The notes below the pieces were generated by a model that was given only the letters and a program-made list of their open reading frames with translations, did no database searches and was not told where the DNA came from. DNA of 64,000 nt from Sclerurus mexicanus (Eukaryota > Chordata > Aves > Passeriformes > Furnariidae). The position numbers and the translations under genes are program-made. How positions within the stretch are numbered: the stretch's first letter is position 1; each line of letters begins with the position of its first letter. Positions 38,018 through 50,957 of this stretch are shown here, piece by piece. The stretch lies in contig VWZF01002965.1 of NCBI GenBank assembly GCA_013396755.1, forward strand, positions 42,181 through 106,180, read 5' to 3'.

Positions 38018-38215
38018 TTAATAAAATAAAATAATAATAAATAAAATGAAATAAATAAAATAAGAAGAAAATTGAGACTACGCTCTTGACCTGAAAGGGA
38101 AAAAAATGTGCTTACCTAAAAAAAAAAAAAAAAAAACCAAACCCACAAACAAACAAAAAAAACCAAAACAACCAAACAAAAAAACCAACAACCAAAACAA
38201 AACAAAAAACCAAAC
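38018..38215 (+). repeat. A-rich tracts: (AAATA)n and (AAAAC/AAACC)n
   Basis: 38,021-38,069 is a degenerate ATAAA/ATA repeat. After about 50 bases of complex sequence, 38,118-38,136 is a pure run of about 19 As, followed to 38,215 by mixed AAACC, AAAC and CAACC words. A minus-strand frame of phenylalanine, valine and cysteine over it is an artefact. Confidence 0.92.
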
Positions 38216-39565
38216 TTCTGATTCTCCACAGAAGGGAAAACCTTCCTCAGTAAAGCTATAATAATGGGGATGTCAGTGGCTGATAAGGATTCGGGAAACA
38301 TCCTTCTCTTCTCTGTTTATTCTCAGCCACCTTAGGAGTATTTCCAACACAGAAAACCACATTCTAATGATGTGCTCTGCATCTTGATCATGGCCTTTAT
38401 CTGGTAAGGTAAGACAGTGGGTAGAGAAATATGTTCCACACTATTATGTCAAAATTTCCCCTGGGGTTTCTCCCTCCCTGTCCAATGGTAGTGATAGCTC
38501 CACCTTATCACATAAGGATATGGCAAGGAATGATGCTTGTTTTGTTATCTCTGTTATTCCTGAATTCATAAATGTAAAGAAGAACAGGAAACAGACACCA
38601 CAGGAAAGGCCATTCTGGTTGCAGATTCTTCTGACAGTTTGAAATTTCTTCAAGAAGGACCTATCAGGAAGGGTGTTCAAATACGGATTATAGTCTGAAT
38701 AAGTAAAATATTCTTTTGCTTTTTTCCTTCCCTATCCTGGTCATTTAAACACTTGATAGTTTAATATAGCAGTAGAATCTGGAAAATACACAGAATCTGT
38801 TTGAGTATGTTTGTTATGTCCCTTGTTGTATCATTATTCTGTACATCTCTATGGTTATTGCAATAAAAAGGTAGGTATTTTTGTTGTCGTTGTTTTTGTT
38901 TTGTAACTTAGCAGAATAGTGGATAAATATTTACTACATAACATAGAAACTAAATCTCCAAAGTCCTTTAAAACAAATCTCTGATGATGGAGTATACTCT
39001 GCTCTACTAATTTACATATCCAAACAAACATTCATTGCTTGGATTTTAGTCATTGTTATGTTAATTCTGTGTTACAGCTAGAAAAGAAAAATTCTTTTCA
39101 GCATAGCCTGTAGATTTATTTTTCTTCTTTTTCTTTGATCACATCTAGGGTCTCTCTGCATAGTACATTGTTAATCTAAGCACAAACACTCCTGGGATAG
39201 TGAGATGCATGCAAGCTGATTCAATTCTTGAAGAAACAAAGAGAAAACCCATCGTGAAAGGAATTCAGTATTCTAAAATTAAGCAAACAATACCTTGACA
39301 TGGCAAAACTGAAATTCTTTCTTGCCTTTCTTGCCAAGATTTCCTTGGTCTCCTGTTCTCCAGCTAATGTTAATGTTTTTGACTTACAGTGGCTTGGTCA
39401 AAATATCAAACAGACAAACCCATAAGTTCCACATATCTGTTTGTTACTTTTGATTATTATTTAAAGTAGTTGCTGTGGGAAGACCTTAGAGCACTCTGTA
39501 CCCACCTGGTTCTTTAGCAAGCTTATGGATAACTTCAGCTTCTAGAAAGGGGAGCTGGTTTCTCC

Positions 39566-40120
39566 TTATTTTTCCTTCCTGCAGTTCCGCCCCTGGCTTT
39601 CTAGCATATTTTTGGCCAGATTTCTAGCACAGCTTAGCCTCTGGCGATGCAGCTCTGGGGGCCAGGTGGGAGGTGAGCCCTCTGCAGACTCCAAGCTGAA
39701 AACCTCTGGAGCAGCTGGCAGGCTGGTGAGGGGGGAAACAGCTGTTTGTGCCTTGGGAAGATGCCCTCTTTGGAAATGACCCCAGTGCACTTCTCCTGAT
39801 TGTAGCAGCATTGAGATCAGCGCCCTGCTGCGTGTTCCTCTCTGACTACCCACTCTGAGGTTTGGCCACTTGGTTCTGTTAGCAGGCAGAAATGCCCAGC
39901 GCTGGCAATTAAAAGATACTGTTTGATCTGTGTGGGATTTTTCATGGCAAGAGAGTAGCAAACAAAATGCCATTTCCTGCAAACCTCCTGTTTCTCTGTC
40001 CTTCCTCATATTCACATTTCTTCTGACAGTCATCTTCTGGCTTAGGGAAACATATAACTTAATCCTCTGCTCTGAACACTGGGGACAGAAAGCAACTCCT
40101 GCTGGTTTCAGAAGCTTCAC
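39566..40120 (-). other. Long antisense open frame, unrecognised
   Basis: The frame is open for 184 codons but starts at a GTG. The first ATG is at 40,031-40,033, leaving 155 residues. The protein has no signal peptide, no membrane segment and no motif I know; the C-terminal half is rich in proline, serine and leucine (SLPAAPEVFSLESAEGSPP). The underlying DNA is locally GC-richer, which lowers stop frequency, so one frame of this length in 64 kb is only mildly unexpected. I see no clear promoter, splice signals or poly(A) signal that would make it a gene. Confidence 0.12.
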
Positions 40121-43100
40121 TTAGACTGATATCCAGCTGGATAAAACCCTGTCTTGTCTCACTTAAGTGCACTTGTGGGTGACTTTAGCACTATCTCTTT
40201 CCAAAGAACCCTCTAAACAAAGCTGTGTTTGGCTTTGGTAGGTGCATCCCTGAAGCACCTGCTGGTTGCAAGGATTTCTGAAAGAAGCTGTGGGAATGAA
40301 ATAAATCCTACTACAAGGAAGGAGAATGTAAAACTTGCAGGAATCTTCACATGTTGTCATTTAGCATTAAGTCATAGCTATTACAGGCTACCATTTGTAG
40401 TTTTCCACCTCATTCGTAAAACTACTAATAAATCATTTAAAGTGTATAAACTCATCAGTGAACTGTGCTCAGAAATATTATAAGAAAGGACTTCTGACTC
40501 CACTGGCATTAAAACTACAGATATCTTGTAAAACAATTCTCTGACTGAAGACAGAGGAAGCCTAACCCAAAAGAAACAATATAATTAGATCTTTTTTATT
40601 ACACTGTGCTTGCGTAATTCCTCTCCAAGATTAAGGTTTTGAACAGGAAGGAAAATGGCCTTTGGCTACAGAAGTGGAGGTAATAGTATTGACAGCCACT
40701 AGATCTGAATATTTTATGTTTGCTCCCAAACAGAACAGCAATGACTAAGGTGCAATAAATGGGAACAGCTGGACAACATTATGTATTGTCCCCTCCACTT
40801 GTGAGAAGTTACTGGAATTCAGTCACTTTTGAACTTTCACAAAACTTGAAATTAAGGCCTATCTTAGGTGTAACATTTTTAGAGGTTTTATCTTCTGCAA
40901 GATTACCTTTTCTGCACACCTAATTTTTTATTTTTTTTTTAATATATCAAAGTACGATATTAACCCTCACTTGACTGAGGGGGATTCCTGCCCTGCCTCA
41001 GAAAAGGGCAAACCTGTGTCACTGTGTTTTCCAGCTAGTGCAACTGCAAATTCTTAAAAGCTATCTCTATGCAAAACAGAAGAATAATGATGTAGGCTGT
41101 CTATTTCCTTAGCTAGTTTGAATTAATGTTGAGTTGGGATTTTAGGCTGAACTTTTCTGTGTCCAACAGGGAGCTTCATCTGCTGGAGTCTGAATGAAAC
41201 AGAAATTCTACCTGTTATTTTTCAAAAAGCTTTGAGATCTCCTGTGTCTGAAGAATCTGAAACAAACAAAAAAAAAATAAAAAAAGAAGTGCTATATCAA
41301 GATATTCTCCTTTTTAAGAGTGTTCTTCAGCAACTCTGGGGCATGACTCAGGGGTTTTGGTCAGCTGGGGTGGTAATGCTAAAGTAAAAAGCTTTTGCCA
41401 TGGAAATATTCTGTAAAATTTTAATTGAAAGATGTGGGGTAGGGATACCCTAATGGTGATGGTATCTAGTGCTTTTGGCAGTAGTCATTATGCCAGCTGT
41501 TTGTCCAGATGAATGCAGTTATTAAATCCCAACAGACACAAAATTAACCATCTGTCTCAAATCCTTGATTTTCCTTGTATTTTCTGTGTGTGACAATTTC
41601 CATGTTCTTCCAGAAACAAGGATTTTGATGCACTTTTCCATTATTGCCTCCTGCTATAAGACTCCATGTAAACCACATATAAAAAATATCAAGGAAATAG
41701 AATGATTCAATGATTTTCCATGCAATAATTTTAATCCTAGAATAATTGGTCGTTGAAGTTGGAAGATTCATAGAAACATTGCTATAAACCAGATGTGATT
41801 TCTATTACTGCTTTGTCTTCCTAGTCTCTTTAGTATGTCTTCTAGGCTGTAGTTTATTGTGGTGCCTGGTTATTTATTGTTTGGAAAGATGCTGAATCAG
41901 CCATACCTTCAACTATTTAACCAACACTTGTCTGTCCAGCATTAGTGAAAGATAATTCAGGCAAATAAGTCGTGCCACTTCCTCAGAGGGCATAATTGTC
42001 CGAATAGTATGACCATTCACAAAATAAAACATCAGTGACAGAAACACCAAAGAAACACATGAAGGATCCCATGAATTAAATTCCCTGAATAAAAATAAAC
42101 AAAGCGCAGCTGACCAGAAAATCTGTACCTTGAGCAAAACCCATGCAGATTTTCTTCTTATTAAATCGGAAATTGAAACTATGAAATTCTGTGGTATCTG
42201 CATGTGGAGAAGTTACTTTCAAGTTTTCTCTTTCATGAAGTGCTGATATTTAAATTAGGATGTTTCTGATTTCCTCTTTTGCATTTTTACTTCCAAAATA
42301 AACATTTTTTAGAATTCCATGAATAACCTGGCAGGTGTTGAAAACAGTCATTACTCTTTTTTTCTAATTATTTTTTTATTTAGAATTAATTTCAGATTTT
42401 AAAGTAATAGATTAGTCTGGATCTCCAAAGCATGGACTTTTTTTTAAAAGCCAGTATTAAAGCCAGTGGTAGCTGCTCAATCTTTATATCACCTAGCAGA
42501 CTAAGTTGTCTGTCTTTGACCTGTGAAAGAAAATAGACTATATGGTGTCTCAGCTTTTAAAAGTTAAGAGTTAACTTTGCCTAAGCTTAGATCTCCAGCT
42601 TAAAATAACAGAGTAATGGAAAAAACATGAGGTTCAAAATGGGAATCAATCCTGTCAAAGCAAACTTGGAGGAAAAGTAGGTTCACTGGCAAGTGGGAAT
42701 GACTCTCATATTAAAGACATGTTGCAGACCATTTCTCAGAAAATATATCATCCCAATATCGTTTTGCCACAAAGTGGTAAATTTCATCAACTCTGGAGTT
42801 TGTTTGCCATTCCTGGAATCCAGGTTGGCCATTTACTCCATGGAAGACTGTGGGGAAAGGTTTGCTTTGCCCTTTTGGAAATTACCTCCCGTGTGCAATG
42901 CTAGGAAACCTCTCAAATAACACCACAGAGCTTGCTGATCTCGGGGCTTGTTTGACCTCAATTTCTGCCAAACTCCAAGTGCTGTTTGGTCTCCAGGGAC
43001 AGCTGTGAGCACAGGTTCCTCCAGGTCACCCTATCAGCTACGCTGTAGAGCCAAACGTGCTCATTTCTCGGTGCTGTGTGTGTGCAGTGCTCCTGTGATG

Positions 43101-44641
43101 GGCCACGGGATGAAAACTTGACAAACTGAAGTCCCTACACTTTTACGTTTTCCAGGCCTGAAGGAAAAGCATTTAAATTCTGACACATTCCACCTGGAGG
43201 ACCAAAAGGAAAGGCAGGGAAGAGAACACCAACTCAAGTTCAGCTCAAAAAGGATTTTCTGCTTTGTCCCCATATAAACTGAAATAATATTCTCTGGGTC
43301 TGAGCCACCTGTTTGAGGACAGGGAGCATGTTTTGTCTGAGAATAGCTGGCTTCACAAGAACTGCCTTATGACAAGTGTTCAGGATCCACCCTACTCTGT
43401 AGAAAACATAGCTACAGATCCTCTAAGCCCCATTTTGATCTTCTTTGTTTTTTGGGAACCCATGAGTCACTGCTCTTTGGTGTTCAGAGGGCCCCTTAAG
43501 GTCAGCATTTAATTTCTTTGGAAAGATTAAATGGCAGCAAGGCAGACAAGTTTTACATTTGTATGCAAAAGGGGGGTTTTTTCTTTAAAAAAAGGCAGCC
43601 ACTACTTTGATTTACAGATGCATGCACTACAATAAAGGCTCTTTTTGACATGTTGGGACCTAGCTTGCTGGTAATCTTCATATAGGCTGTTTGGCCCTAT
43701 CAATAACTGCAGTGAATGATGACTCTCCCCATTTTAACCACGTGTTCAAGAGAAGGCCATTTTCTGCCAATATCATGAAAAGTCTGCTATTTCATGCAAG
43801 AAAGGCAAAGACCAGCATAATGCAACAGGCTGATTGCCTCTCATTGTTCTGAGATCTAAGCCAACATATTTCCTCTTTTTACAGAATATTTTAAAGGACA
43901 GATGTTGGGGGGCTGGCATGTTTGGGTTTTTTTTAAATACTGACCCTCCAGATCTTCAGTGCATTGGGAGTTCAAAGTTCAGGTGTAAGAAAGTACATTA
44001 CACAGCAAACCTGACAACTTTCTTTTATTGGCTTCAAAATGAAGGGGAAAACCCAGAGGGAAAAAAAAATAAAAAGGGTGGGGGAAAAACCTCAAAACAA
44101 ATTAAAAAAAAAAATCAAACAGGAAAAAACACCCAACACTGATTATGGTTTGTGTCAGTGAATTGTGGGGAAAGTGTGTGCAAATGTGCTATACCGGCAG
44201 GTGATGTGTAACTACCTTAAGGCTAAACCTGCACCCCACAGGCATCAAAAACAGTAATGCCATAAGCTTTTCTCTTCACTTCAGTTGCTTTTGGATCGTG
44301 TTTTGTGTGGTGTGGCCTTCATTCAAAATAGTAGCAGAAATGTCCTTAATTAATATTTAGCCCTGGAGGAGAAGTAAAAAAGCTGTCCCCCACTACCAAA
44401 ATCAAAGGAATCATAGTTACAATTGTGACTATATTAAGGAATTTGTGGCAGGAAATCTACATTTTTAGTGAGTTTTTCTATAGCAAAGGATGAGTTAATA
44501 GGGTAGAATTTCAAGTTACACATTAAAAATAAACACCTGGCAAATCACTGCCACATCTGGAGCACACCACAGTATTTAAATTACATTTGGCTTGTCACTC
44601 TATGCTTCACAGCTGTTACAGCACAGAGAAGGATAATTAAA

Positions 44642-44678
44642 AGCAGCAGGTTACCATGGTATTTAATGGACTGCTGCT
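44642..44678. repeat. Nested inverted repeats around TACCATGGTA
   Basis: AGCAGCAG (44,642-44,649) and CTGCTGCT (44,671-44,678) are reverse complements, and a perfect 10-bp palindrome, TACCATGGTA, sits between them at 44,652-44,661. A CAGCTG E-box (about 44,611-44,616) and a TAATTA core (about 44,634-44,639) lie just upstream. Each part is common by chance; the combination may mark a regulatory element. Confidence 0.5.
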
Positions 44679-45252
44679 GAACTATTTGTGTGTTTGTGAT
44701 CCAAGTGAAAACTGTTGGGCAAGTTATGGCTTTGGAGGAGGAAGGTGATGTTTATGAGTGACAACGAGTTTATTGAAGCCATTTATTTACCTTATGGTCT
44801 GGGGCAAGAAGCAAAGATTTCAGAACATTGGAAAGCTACAGGAATCATAATGTAGTTATGTTAGGAATGTGCTTAGAGCAGAATAAATTGTGCCTTGGCT
44901 AAAGAGAAATCCAAAATACATACGTTAACATGCCACGGTATCAGCTACATCAGCAAATGCTCTGAGTCACCAAATAAAGAAGAGATCACACATAAAAGAA
45001 AGTTGGCTATGGACAAAAATAAAAAAAATAATTTAAAAAAAAAGAATGAAGGAAATGGCTTGTGGCAATTTGACTGCTTTTCTGGTTCTCTGAGCTCAGG
45101 TACAAATGGGTTCATTTCAGGATCACAGATGACATAGCAGAGATTCCCCTTCATGTCCCAGCTCAGGGGGAGCCCAGCAGCCCCTTGGAAAGCGCTTGCA
45201 AGTTTGACTGTGAACACAAAAAATGTGAAAAATCTCGGTTTTCTGTCTTCTT

Positions 45253-45390
45253 CTGTCTTGTTGTTGTTTGTTTGTTTGTTCTGGTTTGGGTTTTTGTTGG
45301 GTTTGGTTTTGGAGGGGAGGAGTGTTCTTTTTGTTGTTGTTGTTGTTGTTTGGTTTGGCTTGGGTTTTGTTTGTTTGGATTTCATTTTGC
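45253..45390 (+). repeat. G/T-rich tract with (GTTT)n and (TTG)n
   Basis: TTGTTGTTTGTTTGTTTG, then GGTTTGG words, then (TTG)n near 45,330-45,350, then GGTTTGGCTTGGG. The tract gives rise to long but meaningless frames on both strands, including a 187-codon minus-strand frame (44,945-45,508) with a poly-lysine/threonine/asparagine middle. Confidence 0.93.
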
Positions 45391-47708
45391 TTTTCATGAT
45401 TCTTGACACTCCCCCTCTTGCCTCGTGACTGTTTATGAACACATTCCTGGAGAGCAAAGCAACCTTTTCATCTTTGATAAACACCTGTTTATTGTAAGCT
45501 GGTGGCAATCTTCATGTGAATGCCAGGAGCCACATGGAAATTGAAAGACCTTCATCACTGTCTATTATGGTCCAAACAGACGGTGGCAGGTAATGTTTGT
45601 TTAATGTCTATAAACTACAAATGAGGTCTCCTCTGAGCTTTTATTCAACATTTCCTTATTTTGCATCTTCATCTGAAAAACAACATTTTATCTCGACCTG
45701 GTGAACACCCCACCTTTCTTCTGTCCTGAAATCTTTCTGGTACAACTGGCCTGGGGTAACCAGAAATAGTAGTATTCTAGCTCCATTGCAACCCGCCAAC
45801 TGTTCAGATATTGTGTGTTAGGTTGGCTGTTTCCTGAGAGAAAAAAAAGCAAGGTTTTGAAGTTTGGCTTGAATTCTTGATGTTTGCCTTGATTTTTGAA
45901 GCCATAGGATGTAGTTCTGTTATGTGTTCTTGTCCTTCCTTTTTTTCTGCATAATCTGGCAAGTAAGAAAGTTTATTTTGTTATTTAAGGTAACTTAAGA
46001 TGACTCCCCCTTATTCACCTGTCTCCAACGCTGAAGTTTAAAGAATGAAAACCAATGGGTAAGAAAGAACTTAAGAGTTTCAACCCTGTGATCTGAAAGA
46101 TCCAGAGCAGCAGAAAACCATGACATTATGACAGGTGTCTATATTTAAACTGAGACACTCTAGTAAGAATAGTTAGTGAAGTCATTTCTTTGGTATTAAT
46201 TAGCAGGCCCCAAATAAGTATGATCACTCTGCATTGTGAGTGGCAGAGCTTTCTTTCTCTCCATGGGCAGCAGGGCTTTCCATGGTGGGGGAGAAAATTA
46301 TATATAGGAGATGGAGAAGGAAGATTTAGCCCTCACCTTTCCCATCCCTGGCTCCTGGCAAAAGTCAGCAAAGCATCTGCAGGGAAAGAAATGGCCACAG
46401 AGATAATTTCTCCTTTTAGAGCAGTGCAATTACATGCTGCTCCTCACTCCAGGTCATTTAAGAATCAACAATAACCTGGCTGTGGTTTTCTTCTGTATCT
46501 TGCTTTTAAGGTGCTCCAGGTATTCACAGTACCATCTAAGACTCACACTTGATTCTGACAGAGAAAATAAGCAGTTGGAGATACATGATAATACTTTTCT
46601 TTTGCTTTGTACGGTCTCACATTGCATATGTCTGGGGAGAAAGAGAGATGTGGTTGGATCTGGAGTTGGTAATTTGTTATTTTGAAATGAATCATAAATA
46701 ACTTTTGGTTGGGATTACACTAGACTGGTTTTGTGTTTCGTCTCTATTTGGTTGTCTTCTTGATAGACTAATTGTAGAGTAACATGGCAAAGTAATCAAA
46801 AAAGTGCTAATTTTGAACTTAATGTGATCCTTAAACATATGTTTACCTATGAATTTTCTACTAAAGAAGTGGTTTGGGTTGTTTGGCATAAAGGTTCACT
46901 CAGAAATATTATCTGCCTCCCCACCTACAGCGATACAAAAAATCTGTATCACATGAAGTATCAGTTATCTTCACTTACAGTGTATGCCAACAGAATTCAC
47001 TCAAAGTGTGAGAAAACGTGGGCCAAATTCCAAGATCCCACATTTAAAACCTTGGTGCTGCAAACCATTGCTCATATGAAAAATCCTCTAGCCATATGAA
47101 TATATTCCGTTGTCAGCAGATTTAGTATCATACACTTTTGTTAAATGTTACTCCAGGGAACTCCCAATGTCAGAAATAAATATTGAGCAAAAAAAGTATA
47201 TTTAGCTCAATGGAAGTTAGTAAGTATTGGAACAACTTAGAAAAAGTGAGTTTCAATTCAGCACCTGTAAATTTCACATCTCCAAGATTTATTTTACAAT
47301 AGTTTCTTAATACTAAATAAGATATAACATAAAGAACTCTAAAACTCAACCAAAGAGAGCAATAACCTAGAAAAACAACTTTCTGTTCTGTAAGGCTCCA
47401 TGCCTGAATAAAGAGAAGTATGCAAAACCACCAATTCACAGATGTAGGAACAAAGGCAAAAAGAAAGGTTATGGATAGCAGATAATTATGTAATGGAAAG
47501 TCATCTCTCTTTTCTTTAAAAGAAGCAATCTAGCACTTCTTTTTCATAGTGATAGATCTTTTTGCAATTACATATACCATTAAGTTTACATGTTGGAAAC
47601 CCCCTAATTATACAACAATAAGGCATCACAATGCCTTATTTGGTATGATTTATTTTCAGTATTCTTTGACTGAACATTGCGTTTCAAGGTTGTGTGTTTA
47701 TTTTTCAG

Positions 47709-47988
47709 TCATGCCCTGGGGGAGGAACAGTTTCTCACTTCAGATTACAGTCAAATGCTCAAAAGTTTGGATCCCCCATATTTTCATCTTGAGACCAGAT
47801 CCCAGCAGCCAAGAGAAAGCACACGAGGACTGGTGATCACTGACCTGAGCACAGGCGCTTTGGCTTCTAATTTTATTCCTGTCACAGAAATACCTTATGA
47901 CCACAGACCTACCACTTTCCTCCTTGATTGTTTCCTTGGTCACCTCCCTGTAGCCTGCTCAGTGTTCAGCTTTGTAGTAAAACAGTGA
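47709..47988 (+). other. Exon-like open frame after a strong splice acceptor
   Basis: A textbook acceptor, TTGTGTGTTTATTTTTCAG, ends at 47,708. The frame through it stays open to TGA at 47,986-47,988, about 92 codons. The translation has balanced, protein-like composition (LGEEQFLTSDYSQMLKSLDP near the start, LVITDLSTGALASNFIPV in the middle, FSFVVKQ at the end) and few low-complexity runs. If real it would be a last coding exon. A donor-like GTAAGT lies at 47,998-48,003, after the stop. I recognise no family, the nearest AATAAA is hundreds of bases away, and no partner exon is seen, so it may be chance or a decayed exon. Confidence 0.25.
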
Positions 47989-50902
47989 ATCTTATGTGTA
48001 AGTATTTATTGCCAGAACAGGCCTGTGCAGAATTCAAACTCTAAGGTCTGTGCTTCTAAAACCCATGTATGCTGTAAATCAACATTCACACGATATACTA
48101 CTCTGCAATGGGAGTTTGTTTCTAGGAGTTGGGACAGTGATATTAAGAAAGGGGAGATTCAAGTAGAGTGCTGGGGTTCTCTTAGGGGCTCCTTGCTTAA
48201 GTTTTGGGAGTATATTTGTTTTAATAGATGTCTTTCTCCTGATCCCTCCACTGGGGAAGAGGGCTCAGGGTGGGAAGCAGTGTGAGTATCATGTTTACAG
48301 TGATACTGAGAAAACTCTAAGGAGTGCATTAGCTGGTTCTGTGCTTTCTACAGAGCCAAAAGTGAATATAGAAATGCCATGCTGCTTTGAAAGCAGGGCA
48401 TAATGATCTGGGAAATGACAACCAGGAAAAGATTGGAATGTTGCTCCAGTTAGTGCCTAGGAAATCCTTAATATGCAGCAAATGAACCTAAGTACTTTGG
48501 CATGAGAAAATCTAAACTATTCTCTGGCTGTGATTAACAAAAGCGCAAGAAGTTTCTTCACAAAAAGCCCTCAATTCTAATATTTCCAAAACCAATCATG
48601 TTTTCTCTGCTTAGAGCGTTTCCCCTTTTGCACAGATTCCTGTTATCAAATACATACATTCTGCTTGGGAAAGAGCAGAAATGCAAAGCCGTTTAGTGCT
48701 TTATGCCTGCTGGGAATAAACCATAATCTGATTTAGATGAAGGTTCTGGAAGAAGCTAAAATCTTAAGTTTATTTGCCAATTTGCAAAGGATGATATTTG
48801 AGATACTTAGAACTAGTCTTTCATCACAATGCTGAACACTACCCTGCTGCCTGACATTGTGGATGAAGAAAATAAAATAAAACTCTGCAAAAACAATTTG
48901 ATTTGTTTTACACTAGTAAACTTTTATTTGCAAATATTCCAGTGCTGCTAAAGGATCTGGTAGCATTATTGATGAGGGAAAGTAAGGCACAGATGACTTG
49001 TCAAGAGTTCACCCAGCAGGAATATTTCTACTTAGTGTTTTCCACTGCCTTTCTTTAAGAGGCAGTGATATTTACACTTGTATTTTTTCATAATTTCAAT
49101 TCAATCTCTAAACTCCCTTTCAAGTCAATAGTCTGAGTTACCAATTAAAATTAATTGCTCTACCTTGGCCTGCATTATTTTATGGGGATTATGGCAAGGC
49201 AGGCCATTGAAGTGCTTTGAAAGCAGAGGCCAAATCAAGGCAGACTCCACTGCTCACACATGAGAGCCCAGTGTGCTCTGCTGAGAAAAGTATTCCCATG
49301 GTCTGTGTGAAGTGCATGCAACATCCCCTCCACAAATGCGTGCAGTTAATGGCTCTTGGGACTAAACTGGCCTGTGGCAAGCAGGAATGGGGATCTTGGG
49401 AAGCCACAGACAGCATCTGTGGGGTCACTGAAAACTAGATTGAGCCCTGCACGCCACCAGCATGGAGCAGAGGCTCATTTAATCTCTGCCAGCTCTTCAG
49501 TTGCCTCGGTTCTTTTGGGTTTTGCCAGCTTTTGTTCCATTGCTATTGTTTGGCTCTACCTTCAGAGATTGCTATTTCGATCAAGCATCTTCTCTTTCTG
49601 CCAAACTGTGCTCTTAAATCTGTGCCTGCAGCTCCTGACACTCATTTTTTTAGCCTTTCAATTTTCCTCTTGCATTGTGAAGCAGTACATGCAGTCAGGG
49701 GGAAAAAATGTGACGCTTATACATTTTACCTCAGTGGATATTTGTAGAACAGGGTTTTTTTGTTTTTTTTTCCTAGCAATACAAACTAGCATTCATATTT
49801 AGTAGTTTGCAATGTCCATATTGAGCAAAAAATAGTGATTTATTTTCTGCATTTTGTATATAGTGGAATTATACAGACAATCAGGTTAAGATTTTAAATT
49901 ATTTGGATCTGACTGTTCATAAAAGCAGAATTCTGCAAATCAACCCTGTAAAAGTAATTGCTATTAATATAAGGGCTTGGGCAATCTTGTAAGGATTTCA
50001 AGGAATACGCAAAGAGACCAAAAGCTGTATCTGAGCTTTTTGCTGGACAGCAAATTTGTGATGATGATTAGTGTGAGGAAATGTACACTTACCAGAATTG
50101 CTTTGTTCTGAAATGGAGAAAATTAGTTACATTTAAATAAGTCTACTATGATTCATATTAAGGGGAATAAAAAGCATAATAAAAGTTATTAGTCAAAAAA
50201 CCTGGTTTTATTCTTTTCCAAACCCAGAGCACATGCTATCTTCATGAAGTGAGAGACTGAAGCAACTTATTTTTATTCCTGTTAGCAGAGACAGCATCTG
50301 CAAGCTCTCCCCACCGCCTGGCTGAGCTACTTCAGAAATACCTGCTACACGCTGGGAGAAGTGTTTCCCAAGCACTTAAGTGGTAGGAGTTTTGAGACAC
50401 AGGAGTTTCTTAAGACATTAGGACCTCAGGTCTGTTGATCAATAGAGTGCACCTGATGGCTGCTTTTGAAAACTTCCTCCTGAGATAATGCCTGTGACGT
50501 TCCTTCTGATCCTGCCCCAGTGCAGCTGGAAAGCCCTGCAACCCAGAGAGCAATCCATGGCCAGAACATTAAAGCTGACATTGTTTTCCGTGTCAGGGCA
50601 GATAGTCTTATCTCTTTAAAAGACTGACTAAGATAAAACGAGATGGGTGATGGGTATGGACATCTTCACTTCCAAAGGATTAAAAAGATGTTTTCCAGAG
50701 GCAAATCTCAGTAATCTATTTTTCTTACTGAGGATGTGCATTCTGTATGCAACCCCTTTTCCAGGGCTTAGTCAGGAATCATAAGGCCACAGCTCAAATT
50801 CTAAGTGGGTCATTCACAAAGTGAGTGCCTCCATCATGCACTTTCTCTTTATTGGGAAAGCTTGAACTATTCAGATGTTCAAGAAGGTAATCTTCTTCAC
50901 CT

Positions 50903-50957
50903 GGGGAAGGGGAAGGGGAGGAAAGTGGAGGAGAGGAAGAGAAGGGAGAGGAGACAT
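50903..50957 (+). repeat. Purine tract with G-quadruplex-type motif
   Basis: GGGGAAGGGGAAGGGGAGG at 50,903-50,921 has three runs of four Gs and a GG. It continues as a purine-only strand with one T to about 50,957. It fits a two-tetrad G-quadruplex pattern and, as a mirror-like purine tract, a triplex-prone sequence. Whether either forms is not shown. Confidence 0.8.

Larger units (their letters stand above)
31618..38020. other. Unique non-coding DNA, no gene seen
   Basis: No gene is supported. The 35.0-35.65 kb part is richer in GC, and several frames on both strands stay open for 70-106 codons there. That is expected of stop-poor DNA, and none is recognisable. The 36.44-36.84 kb part carries paired TGACAG sites. 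Low-complexity patches are the (AAAAC)n tract, an A-run at 34,370-34,402 and an A/CA-rich patch at 35,750-35,795. Confidence 0.7.
38216..45252. other. Unique non-coding DNA with one long antisense frame
   Basis: No gene is firmly supported. The long minus-strand frame at 39,566-40,120 is described separately. There is an A-rich patch at 44,060-44,135 and small A/T runs near 40,925-40,945 and 41,265-41,288. A nested pair of inverted repeats lies at 44,642-44,678. Confidence 0.65.

Noticed and set aside
41735..41785. Minus-orientation CR1 end near AATCCTAGAATAATTGG
   Set aside because: It resembles the start of a reversed CR1 terminus for about 30 bases, then loses all similarity. Too weak to call.
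44945..45508. 187-codon minus-strand frame, the longest in the window
   Set aside because: It runs through the G/T-rich tract at 45.25-45.39 kb. The middle is lysine/threonine/asparagine/glutamine low complexity produced by that repeat, and nothing in the flanks is recognisable.
49356..49802. 148-codon plus-strand frame with a hydrophobic second half
   Set aside because: It starts at a non-ATG codon. The hydrophobic part comes from T-rich DNA (phenylalanine and leucine runs), and no family is recognisable.
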